This document shows positions 44,601 to 55,500 of a DNA stretch of 64,000 nucleotides, in pieces. The stretch covers positions 779,182-843,181 of the forward strand of contig CAJNDS010000557.1 of the NCBI GenBank assembly GCA_905221605.1, given 5' to 3'. This DNA comes from Symbiodinium natans (Eukaryota > Sar > Dinophyceae > Suessiales > Symbiodiniaceae). Made by a program: the position numbers and the translations under genes. The stretch's first letter is position 1; every line of letters begins with the position of its first letter. Below the pieces are notes generated by a model. The model did not search any database. It was not told where the DNA came from and saw only the letters and a program-made list of their open reading frames with translations.

Positions 44601-47600
44601 ACCGGGGCTACCGGGGCCCAGCAGTTTGCCAAGCCAAAGCACTGGCCCAGCATCGGCGGCTTCTACGAATAGGACGGATGTGGAGTAATACCAAGTGAGC
44701 TCGAATTTGTGTAACATACAACGGTCGGGGCACCAAGTTTCCAATCCATGTCTCGGGCAGCGTATCGAAGATACAGCGCTTTTGCCGATCTCGTGATTCC
44801 CACACAGACGCAGTGAAAAGAAAGAGCACTCGGTTCCGCAGCCGCCTCTTGATGCTGCCCTCCCTCTCTGCCTCCAAGGCTTCAAGGGCCCAAAAACACC
44901 CAAAGTGCCCCACAAGCTCCCCAAAGGACCATGCCGAGGAGGTGGCCGAGCAGACGGCCAAGGCCCTGCCCAAGTCCCTTCTGAGGGCAAGTTATAGTAC
45001 ATAGCATAATAATCATTTAATTTACCATACTGTGCTATAACATAATATAAAACAATCTAACATAACAGAATAGAGTATAATACGACATAACAGAATGGCA
45101 GTTCCCTGCTCCAGTTGTGCTTGTGGCTGTGGTCGTCCTTGTCGTTGTAGTTCCTGTTGCAGTTCCCCTATCACCACTGCTGTTCTTGTTCTTCTTCTTG
45201 TGGCTGATATTTGTTTCCATAATTGTCATTATGAAAGCTGTTAGTATCATTCTTGTCGTTGGCAGCTAGGACTCCTTTTTCGCCCCTGTGAGACCTCAGG
45301 CCCGCGCCGTGGCCGCTGCCAAGGAGGCTGCGGAGCAGGTGGCACGCAAGGAGGCCAAGAAGAAGGCCCGGCGGCCTTGGGGTCGAATAGGACAAGCAAC
45401 CTGGGCTCTCAGATCCTTTCAACCTCCGAGCTCTTGATGAGAAAACGTTCATCCCGATTCATCCCAGATGAAGAACCCTAAACCCTAAACCCTAAGCCCT
45501 AAACCCGAAACCCTGAAGCCCCGGAAAAGAGAGAGAGAAAGCGCCGCAAGGCTTCCAAGCTGGCCGAGGAGGCGGCACAGGCTGCGCGCCCGCGCGCGCG
45601 ATCTGCTGATTGGAGTTTGACAGTTTGGGGGCTTGGGACTGAAGTTCTTGCGTCTTTGAAGTCTGGGGCATCAAAAACCTCACGAGAGTCATGATAGTCA
45701 TGGCACCCTAAACCCTGAACCCTATAAACCCTAAACCCGAAACCCTAAACCCTAAACCCTGAACCCTAAGCACCAAACCCTAAGCCCTAAACCCTAAACC
45801 CTTGTTGCTCCCTTTGCCCGGAAGGAGAAGGCCGAGCGACTGGCCAAGAAGGGTGGCTCGAAGGAGACCGAAGAGGTGCGGGGGGGGGGGGGGGGTGGGG
45901 GGGACGGGGGGGGCGTGCTTCTCCTACATCTACATGAACTTTCAGATGGGGTGGGGTTTAGGGTTTAGGGTTTAGGGTTTGGGGTTGAGGGTTGAGGGTT
46001 TAGGGTTTAGGGTTTAGGGATTGGGGGTTAGGGTTTCTTTGGCAAAAAGGGCCCCAAATTTAGAGAACTAGCCAAATACTAATATTTACATGCTGCGAAT
46101 TGGTATTCTGTATGAACTATTCAGTATTTAACATGAAACGTTAAATATTGAACATCAAATGTTTTATATTAACTCTATGCGATATACTAGGTGCTGCATA
46201 TTTGTTGCATACATACGGAACTATATCATACCATGAGACATTTTTCTGTATTCTATTCAATGTTATACGCTAAATATTGTATACGTGTGTATATATATAT
46301 AGATTATGTTATGTTATGTATTTGATGTTACATGTCTTATGTTGTGCTATACTCATGTTCGTAATGTTATATCACTCAATGTATAGTACATTTTATACAA
46401 TCGTTCGCATATATTATATGCGTGTGATAAATGGCACATGTTTGTCATGGAACGGTTAAAAAGTGATGTCATACTCTATATTATATTATGCATGCCTTTT
46501 TCATCATAAATGTCATAACGGCCGTAAACAGTTGCTATCAGTAGGACCGAAAAAAGAATGTCAACATGAGTCATAGTGGTAGTCAGAATCGTCTTGTGCC
46601 TAACATGTCGTGGGCCATGACATGAATGCCAGTGACAGTGCCTTCGGGGGTCTCTCGTCTCTGCGCGCAAGGCCAAGCCCGAACCGAAGGAGCCTGAGAA
46701 GAAGCCGGAGGCAGAGCGTGACTTGAAACTTCGACGCCACCGAAGCCGCAAGTGCCGAGCGTGTGCTGGAAGTCAACAATCTCCACAAGTGCAGCTTTGC
46801 TTTCATGTTCCGCACCATGAAAAATGGATAATGCTTTTATGGCAGGAGGCCGAAGCGAAGAAGGAGCCGCTTGACCCATCAGATTACGCTACCAGTAGAT
46901 GAGCTGCCGTCGGACAGGTAGGTTTCATGCAGAGCTCGCCAAGGCCGGCTGAAGCCGACAAGAGGGAGGAGAAGAAGGAGGAGAAGGAGGAGCAGAAGGA
47001 GGAGAAGAAGGAGGAGAAGAAGGAGGACAAGAAACCTGAGGAGAAGCAGAAGAAGGAGGAAGGAAAGAAGGAGGAGGCATGGCACGCATGGCACGTCGCA
47101 TGGTGGGTCTTCGCAGCAAGGGTCCGTTTGCTAGCTTTGCTAGTTCACCCTGCTAGTTACCCAAACCCAAAACCCAAAACCCAAAACCCAAAACCCAAAA
47201 CCCTAAACCCTAAACCCTAAACCCAGAAGCTGTGAAAGGTGGACAAGGAAGACATGTTCGCGAAGTGGACTGCCAACGATGCTTTGGATGCTCGGCTCAG
47301 ATGGCTCAGTGAGTCGAGGTCCCTGCACCACCAAGCCAGTCAAGACCTGCCCTCTGCAGCGCGAGGGTCAAGGGGAACATGGGTAGCTCGCTACCCCTGC
47401 AACCCTAAACCCCTATAGCCCCGATACTCTAACCCTAAACCCCTAAAAACCTAGAACCCCTATAACCCCGATACTATAACCCTCAACCCCTAAAAACCCT
47501 AGAGCCCCTAAAACCCTGTAACCCTAAAGCCCCTCCTTCTCTTCATCTCTCCCTCCGCCGAGGAGAAGGAGGCGGCCAAGGAGAAGGAAGCTGCCGCCAA

Positions 47601-48529
47601 GGAGGCCGCGTCCGAGGCCAAGGAGGCCGATAGGGCTATCAGAGGAAGTGGATCCCGTGGCGAATTCGGTAGCTCCTAAACCCTAAACCCTAAACCCTGA
47701 ACCCTAAACCCTAAACCCTAAACCCTGAACCCTGAACCCTGAACCCTGAACCCTGAACCCTGAACCCTGAACCCTGAACCCTGAACCCTGAACCCTGAAC
47801 CCTGAACCCTAAACCCTGAACCCTGAACCCTAAACCCTGAACCCTAAACCCTGAACCCTGAACCCTCAATGCTTAAAAGGCGGCCAAGGAGGAGGAGAAG
47901 AAGGAAGCCATGGCCCCTTGGACTTTACTTACTGGCTCTACCCAAAGAGCCCTCAATACCTAGCTCATAGTCACGGTGCCTCTTTAAGGAATTGCCGGAG
48001 GACCCAATTGAGTCCCTAACCCTGAACCCTAAACCCTAATCCCGAAACCCTAAACCCTAAACCCTAAACCCTAAACCCTAAACCCTAAACCCTAAACCCT
48101 AAACCCTAAACCCTAAACCCTAACTTCCCTGCTAAGAAACCGTAAGCCGCACGGCTTTTCAGATGGACCCCGAAGCTGCTCTGCCGACCCAAAGAGCCGG
48201 GCCTGTTCCAAGGATGCCTTCAAGCGCTGGGCCAAGGCTCGGCAAGAGGGGTTCAGGGTTTAGGGTTTAGGGTTTAGGGTTTAGGGTTTAGAGGGTTGCT
48301 CAGGCTTCGGGGGGGGGGGGGGCGTTGGGGTCCGAATTGGGGCCCTTCGGGGCATTTCCAGCACCGTCTTTACTAGTGGGGTCCTGTCGGGTAGGTACCT
48401 GGGTCCTCGAAGCAAATTCTGATGACGGGATGACCTTGCAGCAGCTTTGGCTAGGAAGGCGAGGAGTCTCAGCTGGTCGCCGAAGCTGCCGCGGAGCGTG
48501 AGGCGAAGGCCCACCACATGCACCACTGA
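38674..48529 (+). CDS. Secreted Cys-rich and Ala/Lys/Glu-rich protein, many introns
   Basis: Starts ATG at 38674 with a split signal peptide: exon 38674-38700 (MTGLWALSF) joined to 38772-38855 (AFLALRADAVLVRRADEPDK). In-phase exons follow: 38991-39077, 39270-39327 (ALDECICGFGMFWDSVSLK), 39449-39519, 39847-39912 (DGLTCKLPPEYNGKVD), 39973-40015 (ATCLDCDANDRCQL) and 40095-40234; this part carries 12 Cys. The join to about 40713-40788 (VTKNVTVKAISTKNAHATAK) is not resolved. Then 41485-41529, 42408-42526 (SYAELAEQATATRTASASAV), 42621-42723, 43439-43492, 43615-43668, 43850-43927, 44927-44974 and 45300-45365, mostly in phase. Lys/Glu-rich segments follow near 45.53, 45.83, 46.67, 46.85, 46.95, 47.24, 47.57, 47.88, 48.21 and 48.45 kb. 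The end is KAHHMHH and TGA at 48527-48529. Donors are mostly GC or GA. Likely extracellular or surface protein with a coiled tail; no family recognised. Splitting into two genes near 40.3-42.4 kb cannot be excluded. Confidence 0.6.
39117..39228. mobile_element. MITE-like element, family M4
   Basis: Arms of about 43 bp: left 'ggatgttcccccttatactg' onward (39117-39160), right 'gttagtataaggggaacatc' (39184-39228), nearly perfect inverted repeats around a 23 bp centre. It lies in the intron between exons 38991-39077 and 39270-39327. Confidence 0.85.
39560..39795. repeat. AAC/AAT-rich low-complexity tract
   Basis: A-rich plus strand with repeated caacaa/aataac units in the intron before the exon at 39847. 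Confidence 0.75.
41404..41462. repeat. CCCTAAA array
   Basis: Eight heptamers with CCCTGAA variants, ending about 20 nt before the ACAG acceptor of the exon at 41485. Confidence 0.95.
41553..41628. mobile_element. M1-like element, short copy
   Basis: Begins GGGGGGTTTCGCAAATCGGG with 'ggggacccctaaaatag' and 'caaaatagtagccccgtgta', recognisable M1 words; it starts about 24 nt after the exon ending 41529. Confidence 0.5.
43527..43593. repeat. CCCTAAA array in an intron
   Basis: Nine heptamers with one CCCGAAA, between exons 43439-43492 and 43615-43668; the array makes up over half of the 122 nt intron. Confidence 0.97.
44166..44672 (+). CDS. Intronless conserved-looking ORF nested in an intron
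   Basis: ATG at 44166, TAG at 44670-44672, 168 residues, no introns. The frame is open from 44061, but the ATG at 44166 (MAKNSCRKNNHPVSIYSF) starts the well-behaved codon usage. It contains LPGPGTHTF, close to the PGPGxY motif of sperm-tail PG-rich (SHIPPO/STPGR) axoneme proteins, and is rich in W, H and T (WIHVSQPGHEFYKS, WTPFHLGKYRETW). It sits inside intron 43928-44926 of the secreted-protein gene, same strand. Its lack of introns beside intron-dense neighbours suggests retroposition of a spliced mRNA. The link to flagellar proteins rests on a single motif. Confidence 0.7.
   Translation: MAKNSCRKNNHPVSIYSFPCLGADNWTEKQMEPSMQRTRVMKAHQLPGPGTHTFSNLTTQAYGDWKKDHMRKSLSRTASDHWIHVSQPGHEFYKSNAEVEFCHPSEQQAKFRTPHIPEDGGGIRVREGSIRWTPFHLGKYRETWTTGATGAQQFAKPKHWPSIGGFYE
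45475..45805. repeat. Two CCCTAAA arrays flanking a short coding exon
   Basis: Arrays at 45475-45515 and 45706-45802 (mixed CCCTGAA, CCCGAAA, CCCTAAG). Between them lies the exon-like segment reading KRRKASKLAEEAAQAAR at about 45537-45592. Confidence 0.93.
46040..46560. other. AT-rich intron interior without coding signal
   Basis: About 500 bp of AT-rich DNA with scattered 'tatat' and 'ttaaatattgaacat' near-repeats; no exon or structured element recognised. Confidence 0.5.
47674..47868. repeat. Homogenised CCCTGAA variant array
   Basis: About 27 heptamers; after a few CCCTAAA the array is dominated by CCCTGAA (TTCAGGG on the other strand), about 16 in an unbroken run, with CCCTAAA returning at the 3' end. 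Lies between two Lys/Glu-rich exons. Confidence 0.97.
48008..48123. repeat. CCCTAAA array
   Basis: About 16 heptamers, nearly all perfect CCCTAAA, only 140 bp from the CCCTGAA-type array yet without that variant in its body. Confidence 0.97.
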
Positions 48530-48533
48530 GGTC

Positions 48534-48563
48534 ATATATATATATATACATATATAAAATACA

Positions 48564-48596
<33 letters not shown>
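48534..48596. repeat. (TA)n microsatellite after the stop codon
   Basis: Begins 5 nt after the TGA of the secreted-protein gene, so it would lie in the 3' UTR. Confidence 0.95.
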
Positions 48597-48597
<1 letters not shown>

Positions 48598-48662
48598 ATG
48601 GCTACCGCCAATGCCGCCGACCCCATCCTAAGAATTGAAGCACGCTCTGTCCGGCTCAACCC

Positions 48663-51430
48663 CGACAGGAGGGGGGGTGGGGGGTGGGGGGGTGGGGTGG
48701 GGGGGGTGGGGGGTGTGTGGGTGGGGGGGCGGAAGGCAGGTGGAGGGGGGGGCATATGGGCGGGTGGGGCGGGGGATTGCGGGGGGGAGCGGTCCCGGCT
48801 TAAAACTCAGCTTACCTAGGGCCGCTGAAACCATGAAGCATGGGGCCAGGGCCATGATGGGGAGCGGTCGGAGTGGGCGGAGAGGGCGGGGGGAGTGGAG
48901 GAAGCGGGCATGCACTGGAGCCCTTGGCACCATAGGGGAAGGCCCTGGGCCGCTGGGGCCATGAAGCCATGGGGCAGAGGGCCATGCGGAGCGGTCGGGG
49001 GGAGTGGAGGAAGCTGGCATGCACTGGAGCCCTTAAAACTCAGTTCAATGGGACCATGGGGGTAGGGCCCTGGGCCGCTGAGGCCATGAAGCCATGGGGT
49101 CGGAGAGGGCGGAGAGGGCGGGGGGAGTGGAGGAAGCGGGCATGCACTGGAGCCCTGAAAATTCAGCTTAGGGCCTATGGTAGAAGGCTGGGGCCATGGG
49201 ACCCTGGGGGTAGGGCCCTGGGGCGCTGGGGCCATGAACAACTTAGGGCCTATGGCAGAAGACCATGGGAGTAGCCATGGGGCGGGGGAGTGGAGGAAGC
49301 GGGAATGCGCTGGAGCCCTTAAAACTCAGCTTAGGGCCTAGGGCCGCTGGGGCCAGAGGGCCATGGGGAGCAGTGGGAGTGGGCGGAGAGGGCGGGGGGA
49401 GTGGAGGAAGCGGGCATGCCCTTGGAGCATGCACTGGACCCCTTTAAACTCAGCTTAGGGCCTATGGTAGAAGGCTGGGCCATGGGACCATGGGGGTAGG
49501 GCCCTGAAGGGGCGCTGGGGCGGGCGGGGTGGAGCAACTTAGGGTCTATGGCAGAAGGCGGGCCATGTTAGAATGGGGGTGAGCCCTAAAACTCAGCTTG
49601 GGTATGGTGAAGGCCGGGGCTGGACCTGGGGGTAGGCCCTGGGCCGCTGGGGCCGAAGGCTGAACCAGAGCCCTGAAAAACTCAGCTTAGGGCCTGGGGC
49701 GGGGTGGGGGGTGGGTGGGGTGGGGGGGGGGGTGGGGGGGGTGGGGGGGGTGGGGGTGTGGGGGGTGGGGGTGGGGGGGTGGGGGTGGGGTGGGGGGGGG
49801 GGGGTGGGGTGGGGGGGGGGGGGGGGGTGGTGGGGGGGGGTGGGGGTGGAAAACGGAGGGGGCGCGGAAGAATTAGCATCAATGTGCTGGAACCCTTTCA
49901 AGCATAGCCTTGTCCGTGAGGGGTTGGGGTTGGGGCGGGTGGAGCAACTGGCAGAAGGCTGGGTCATGGGAAGACGGGGTATGGTGAAGGCTGGTGAAGG
50001 CTGGGGCCGGACCTGGGTAGGCCCTGGGCCGCTGGGGCCTGTCCCATGGGCTGTTGGGGCCATGAAGCCATAGCCAGGGCGGAGAGGGCGGGTGCCGAAC
50101 ATGCATTGGAGCCTGGAAAGATGGGGGGGGGTGGGGGGTGGCCGGGGGGGGGGGGGGGGGGGGTGGTGGGGGGGTGGGGGTGGGGGTTGGGGGGGTGGGT
50201 GGGGGGGGGGGGGGCGGAGTGGGCGGGGGAAAACGGAGGGGGCGCGGGCATGCATGCACTGCACCCCTTAAGAATTAGCATCAAGGGCATGGGGCACAGG
50301 GAGGGCGGGCGTGTACTGGAACCCTTTAAATCATTGCCTTGTCCGTGAGGGGGTGGGGTGGGGGCGGGTGGAGCAACTGGCAGAAGGCTGCATCATGGGA
50401 ATACGGGGTATGGTGGAAGGCTGAGGCCATGGGACGGGGTAGGGTTGGGGGGGGTGGGGGGGGGTGGGGGGTTGGGGGGGGGGTGGGGGGGGGTGGGGGG
50501 GGGGGGGTGGGCCGGGGGGGGGGGGGGGGGGGGTGGGGGGGGGGGGGGTGGGGGGGGTGGGGGTGGGGGGGGGGGGGGGCGGAGCGGGCGGGGGAAAACG
50601 GAGGGGGCGCGGGCATGCACTGGAGCCCTTAAGAATTGGCCTGGAACCCTTTAAATCATTGCCTTGTCCGTGAGGAGGTGGAGTGGGGCCGGGTGGAGCA
50701 ACTAGCAGAAGGCTGGGTCATGAGAATACGGGGTATGGTGAAGGCTGGTGAAGGCTGGGGCCATGCCTGGGGGTAGGCCCTGGGCCGCTGGGGGCTGGGG
50801 CCATGGGACAGGCCTGGGCTGTTGGGGCCATGAAGCCATAGCCAGGGCGGAGAGGGCGGGTGCCGAACATGCATTGGAGCCTGGAAGAAGGCTGAGGATG
50901 GGACCATGGGGGTAGGGATGGGACCATGGGCGTAGGGCCCTGAAGCGCTGGGGACATGGGGCCAGCCATGGGACCATGGGGGTAGGGCCCTGGACCATGC
51001 GCGTGTCAGGGCTGGGCCGCAGAGGGCATGAAAGAGTGGTCGGGCGCAGTGGAGGAAGCGTTTTTGATAGAAGGCTGGAGCCAGGCTGCGGGGGCCATGA
51101 AGCCGTGGGGCCAGAGGGCCATGGACCTGGGGGTGGGCCTGGGCCGCTGGGGCCATGAAGCCATGGGGCCAGAGGGCCATGGGGAGCGGTCGGGGGGAGT
51201 GGAGGAAGCGGGCACGCACTGGAGCCCCTAAAGTGCCATGGAACCATGAGGGTAGGGCCCTTGGGGCGCTGGGGCCATGAAGCCATGGGGCCAGAGGGTC
51301 ATGGGGGGGAAGTGGAGCAAGTGCGAACTGGAGCCCTTAAAACTCAGCTTAGGGCCTATGGTAGAAGGCTGGGGCCACGGGACCATGGGGAATGGCGGGG
51401 TGGGTGGGGGTGGGGGGTGGGGGTGGGAGC
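48663..51430. repeat. G-rich minisatellite block with poly-(GGGGT) runs
   Basis: A degenerate tandem family built from recurring words: 'gggccatgaagccatgggg', 'aggaagcgggcatgcactgg', 'agcccttaaaactcagctta' and 'gtagggccctgggccgctgg'. The 'catgcactggagccc' word recurs near 48.91, 49.02, 49.14, 49.42, 50.61 and 51.21 kb at irregular spacing. Four long runs of G with single T (48664-48790, 49695-49850, 50125-50215, 50445-50580) are dense G-quadruplex candidates. Cytosines and thymines on the plus strand are rare. No exon supported; Gly-rich and Pro-rich frames are artefacts. Confidence 0.9.
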
Positions 51431-51514
51431 GGCAAGCCTGTCATAGATGAGGTGGAAGGTCTAACACGCAGTGGGTCTTCACTGACGCCGCCCCCGGCTG
51501 GGGTCGGCGGATAT

Positions 51515-51532
51515 ATATGTGTGCATATACAT

Positions 51533-51591
<59 letters not shown>

Positions 51592-51612
51592 TATATATAT
51601 ACATACATACAT
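51515..51612. repeat. (ACATAT)n microsatellite
   Basis: About 12 copies of catata hexamer followed by TA repeats. Confidence 0.95.
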
Positions 51613-51639
51613 ATAGCAGTCTCGTAAAGACTAAACCCT

Positions 51640-52525
51640 AACCCCAATCATGAACCGCGCATGAGTGGATTAAGCAGATTGCGCGGCTTGAGCAGAGTGC
51701 GGGCAGAGTCACAAACAGACCTCTTTGCCAAGCAGTTCCCGTTTGCCACTTGTGGTGAGGAGCTCGCTCGCGAGGGTGCAGACATCATCAGGCAGTCCAT
51801 CTTGTGCAGCCCGAAGCCCTGCATGGGAGAACGCAAGCACGTTCACACCACCCGCCGTCCCTATAAATCGTGGCCGCAGCAAATGATGAGGATTACATGA
51901 TGACACAGTCATAGAGACCCAAAATCACAGGAGCCGTAGTTGGAGCCCAACCTCCTGGTAGTGTCTAAACGCACCAGGAGGATGACCATGCCCGGCGGCC
52001 TTCTGGCGGACGAAGTGGCCCAGGCATCGGGGGCGGTCGAGGGTCAAGCGCACACGAATTCGCGAGCTGCTGGAGCTGAGCGCGTGTGAGCTGAAGCCGA
52101 TGGCTTGGCTTCTGTTCTTCCGACTCGCAAGTAGTTGCGGCGCATTGCGGTTGACGTGCATGAGATAGTTGAGTTCGAGGTGAGAACACAATTTCCCGTT
52201 CATTCCCCATAAATTCGAGGTACCACTTGCACACGGTGCCGAACTACTACTAGCAAAGCCGCAACAGTGCTTTGATGGCTTGTGCCTGTGTCAGGATCGT
52301 GAGCTGCCGAAGTACATGCTGCGAAAGCAGAGCTGAGAGGGTGAGCTGCGCCGCAGAAGCCTCTGCGAGAACAGAGCAAAAAAGGCCGCCGCAGCAAGCA
52401 TTCCCAGAGCTGCGCAGCTCTGAGCATGAGACTCGCGGAGTGAGGTCCCCTTGTCACCGAACCCATTTTTCCGCATAATTTTTCTGCTTGACGTAGACCC
52501 TGCTGCAGCCGTCGAATTTTAACCG
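51640..52525. other. Stretch with no clear exon
   Basis: GC-balanced, open frames such as KQFPFATCGEELAREGADII at 51.73 kb, but no convincing splice-bounded exon. If the split carrier model is right, one missing short exon (phase 1 to phase 0) may lie here or in 38.2-38.6 kb. Confidence 0.3.
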
Positions 52526-52531
52526 ACTCAG

Positions 52532-55500
52532 GATGTCTCGTTCTTTGCGCTCTTCAAGCGCATCATTGCCGAGGCCATGCAGACTTGAGCCGTGAACGGT
52601 TGGCGTCATGAAGCGGGATCTGCCAGGAAGTCGTTCGAACGACCAGCCACCTCATCTCACGCACCCTCAGCCCCAAACTGCCCTGAGCCGACCCGAAGCC
52701 GGTCATGCCTAGCTTTGCAGGAGGGTGTGGCTGGGCCCCGGCCTCAAGTATGCATATCCTGACCATGACCAGAGATTCTAGCCTGACACTTGCTTTTTTG
52801 TTTAAAGGAGCCGTTGCTGAACGCACGTGACAAACAGGCTTTACCGGGGACTCTTGCCTTTCTCGGCCCTTGAGGCAGCGTCTCGCACTAGAGAGCCGCC
52901 ATGCCCAGAGCTCTCCCCCACGCGATGCTTTGCCGAAAGGCCATGGAGCAGAAGGCCCTGTACGTTCTGAACTATACGGCGATGAAAGCCATGCTTCGGA
53001 GGCCTCCTGCTTTGCTCGGCCGTTGGCCGCTGAAGTTGGCAGCCTCACTTTTGGCTGAGCTGTGTGACCAAGTTCAGAAGCTCTGGTAAAATGCATTGCA
53101 GTATACTAGAACAATCCTATACTAAAAAACGCAAAGTAAGCTGACACAACAATGAAATGGTATATACATGTATGTACTATATGAATATTAATATCATGTT
53201 ATCTGCCTAGAGCCAAGTGCTGCCGCAGCACGTAGTTCTGCTCAGGCTGCGAGGGCAAGAGCCTGGCTTGTTGGTGTGCTCCGCAGCATCTGCCATGTGG
53301 GTGGTTGTCAACATTACGATCCCTTTTTGGGTACCCTAAATACTAGGTGCCGTATTATAATAGGGATCCAAAAAGGGACCCATTTTGACAACCACCCACG
53401 TACAACTTGCTACAGCCTTGTGATGCTCCCACATTCGACAGCCTGCAGAGGCCACGGTCCTGCTCGGATATATCAGCGCCTTGGCTGTTGCAGTGAACAC
53501 GCGGCCGCATCCTAGGGCGTGCCCTGCACCGACACAGTTGCTAAGGCGACCTGCTGTGCGTACCAATCAGTGTGCCAATGGAGGCTTTGCCGGGTATGCT
53601 GAGTAACTCAGCAAATAAATAGTTAGAGAATGCACAATGCTCTACATGTATATATGTTTGTATACTATATATGTATACCGCGATATATAGAGAGAAAATA
53701 TACATTCGAAAACATTTGTTTGTCTGAGCTTGTCGATGTGGATTGTGCAAGGCTCTTGTTGTACAGCTTCAGACCGCTGCGCCCAACACGGCGAAGTCCG
53801 AGATCGTGCGAAAGGCAGAGAGAGCACGCCGGGTACGCGGAGACAATCTTTCGCACTCTCGAACCTCAGCCGTTCTCTGCCACACCACGCTGAAACTCTC
53901 CGTTCCGCTCCCAAAGTCTCCTGTTCGCTTGGCAGGCGCTCTTCACACGCGAAGGCCTTCGAGCAGCAATGAAGTCGGGGAGCGCGTGCGACGGTGTAGG
54001 GTATCATCTCTCGAAACAGGGTGGTGAGTGTGCACTTCGGGTTCTACTCTGCGATCTGTCCATTGCATTTAGAGGTACTTTGTGGTTTCGCTGAAGCCTG
54101 GCATCGAGTTCGCACTCTTCGATTGGCTGAAAGGAATCATACTGAACGTTTGAGCCTTAGCAGGAACACTCCCAGTGACCTTAAACCCTTAGCCCTAAAC
54201 CCTAAACCCCAAACCCTAAACCCTAAACCCTAAACCCGAAACCCCAAACCCTAAACCCTAAATCCTAAACCCTAAACCCTAAACCCTAAACCACCTGTGT
54301 TGCTCAAGCCCCTTTACCTGTGGACCTTGCTGAAGCAACTCCGTGCTCGAGGCCCGAAGGACGGCAGCCAAGGACGTGTGGTGAGTCCGCTAAAGGATAG
54401 CCCCCCTTTTTTTGGGGTCTAGGGTTTAGGGTTTAGGGTTTAGGGTTTCAGGATAGCCCCGTTTGATAGCCCCCTTTTTTTGGGGCACCCAAACCAAGCA
54501 AACTGTCATACTTTGTCGAACTTGTAATGCCGTGATCTGGGGGCAGAGGGGCTTCCACGACTCCACAGGACCTCTCCCCCCTGGTGGCCTTCTGCCTTGG
54601 CGCTCGTCATGCTGGCCAAGTATGGAGCATGGGCGGTTCATGATGTCTATGCCCACGCCCCTGGTGTCTCCATGCCAGTTGCTCGTGGCATTGCAACGTG
54701 CTTTGTGTATCCCTACGTCGCTGCCCTAGTCTCTACTCATGACATGTTGTGGAGCCAGCGGACACCGCGCTCGTTTGCGCAGGTGCGCGGGAAGGCTCTC
54801 GCGCAGGCGCGTGCTCCCTGAAGTGGCTGAAATGGATTGAAGCAGTACTTCCTGACCTCACACTCTTCACACTCTGAAACTCCTCTGCTCACTTTCCTTG
54901 CATGTCTTCGCGTGTCTCTGTGGGATGAAGGCGAAGTTGGCGCCCAGCGCATCCGCAGCGCTGAAGAAGGCGACATGCCACGTCGGGCCCCACATGGGGG
55001 TTTACGAATATAAGGGACCCCTACTATGGACCCCAAATAGTAGGATTCCCTTGTAATAAGGACCCCAAGAAGGTACCCCTGACATCGTAAAACCCCATTT
55101 CTGTCCGCTCGCCAGGTTTTCTTTAACGAGGGCCCACTCGCCCTCTACCGTGGCCTCAGCATGGACCGCCCAACTTTCACCGGGGTATGGCAAGATTGGA
55201 CCTGGCATGATTTTGGACATCCTTTTCAGGAGATAATGCGCGGGATGACCCAGTCTGCTGTTATGTTCGCCGCGCCCACCTTAGAGATCCTTAGAGCTGG
55301 GCTTTTGGGGGGAGGCTCAGGGACTCTCTGGGGACCCTCCTCCTCGTGAAAGGTGATGGAGCGCATCCGCTCACAGGTGAGACAGCGCCTCGCGCCACTC
55401 GGATGCCATAGGTCAGGGTTTAGGGTTTAGGGTTTAGGGTTTGGGGTTTGGGGTTTAGGGTTTAGGGTTAGGGGTTTCCTGTGCTTTCCACCCTGCAGTA

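Noticed and set aside
49593-51286. Minus-strand Pro/His-rich ORFs of about 190-220 codons
   Set aside because: Generated by the G-rich minisatellite; all frames are open where G/T runs dominate and no splice or conservation signal supports them.
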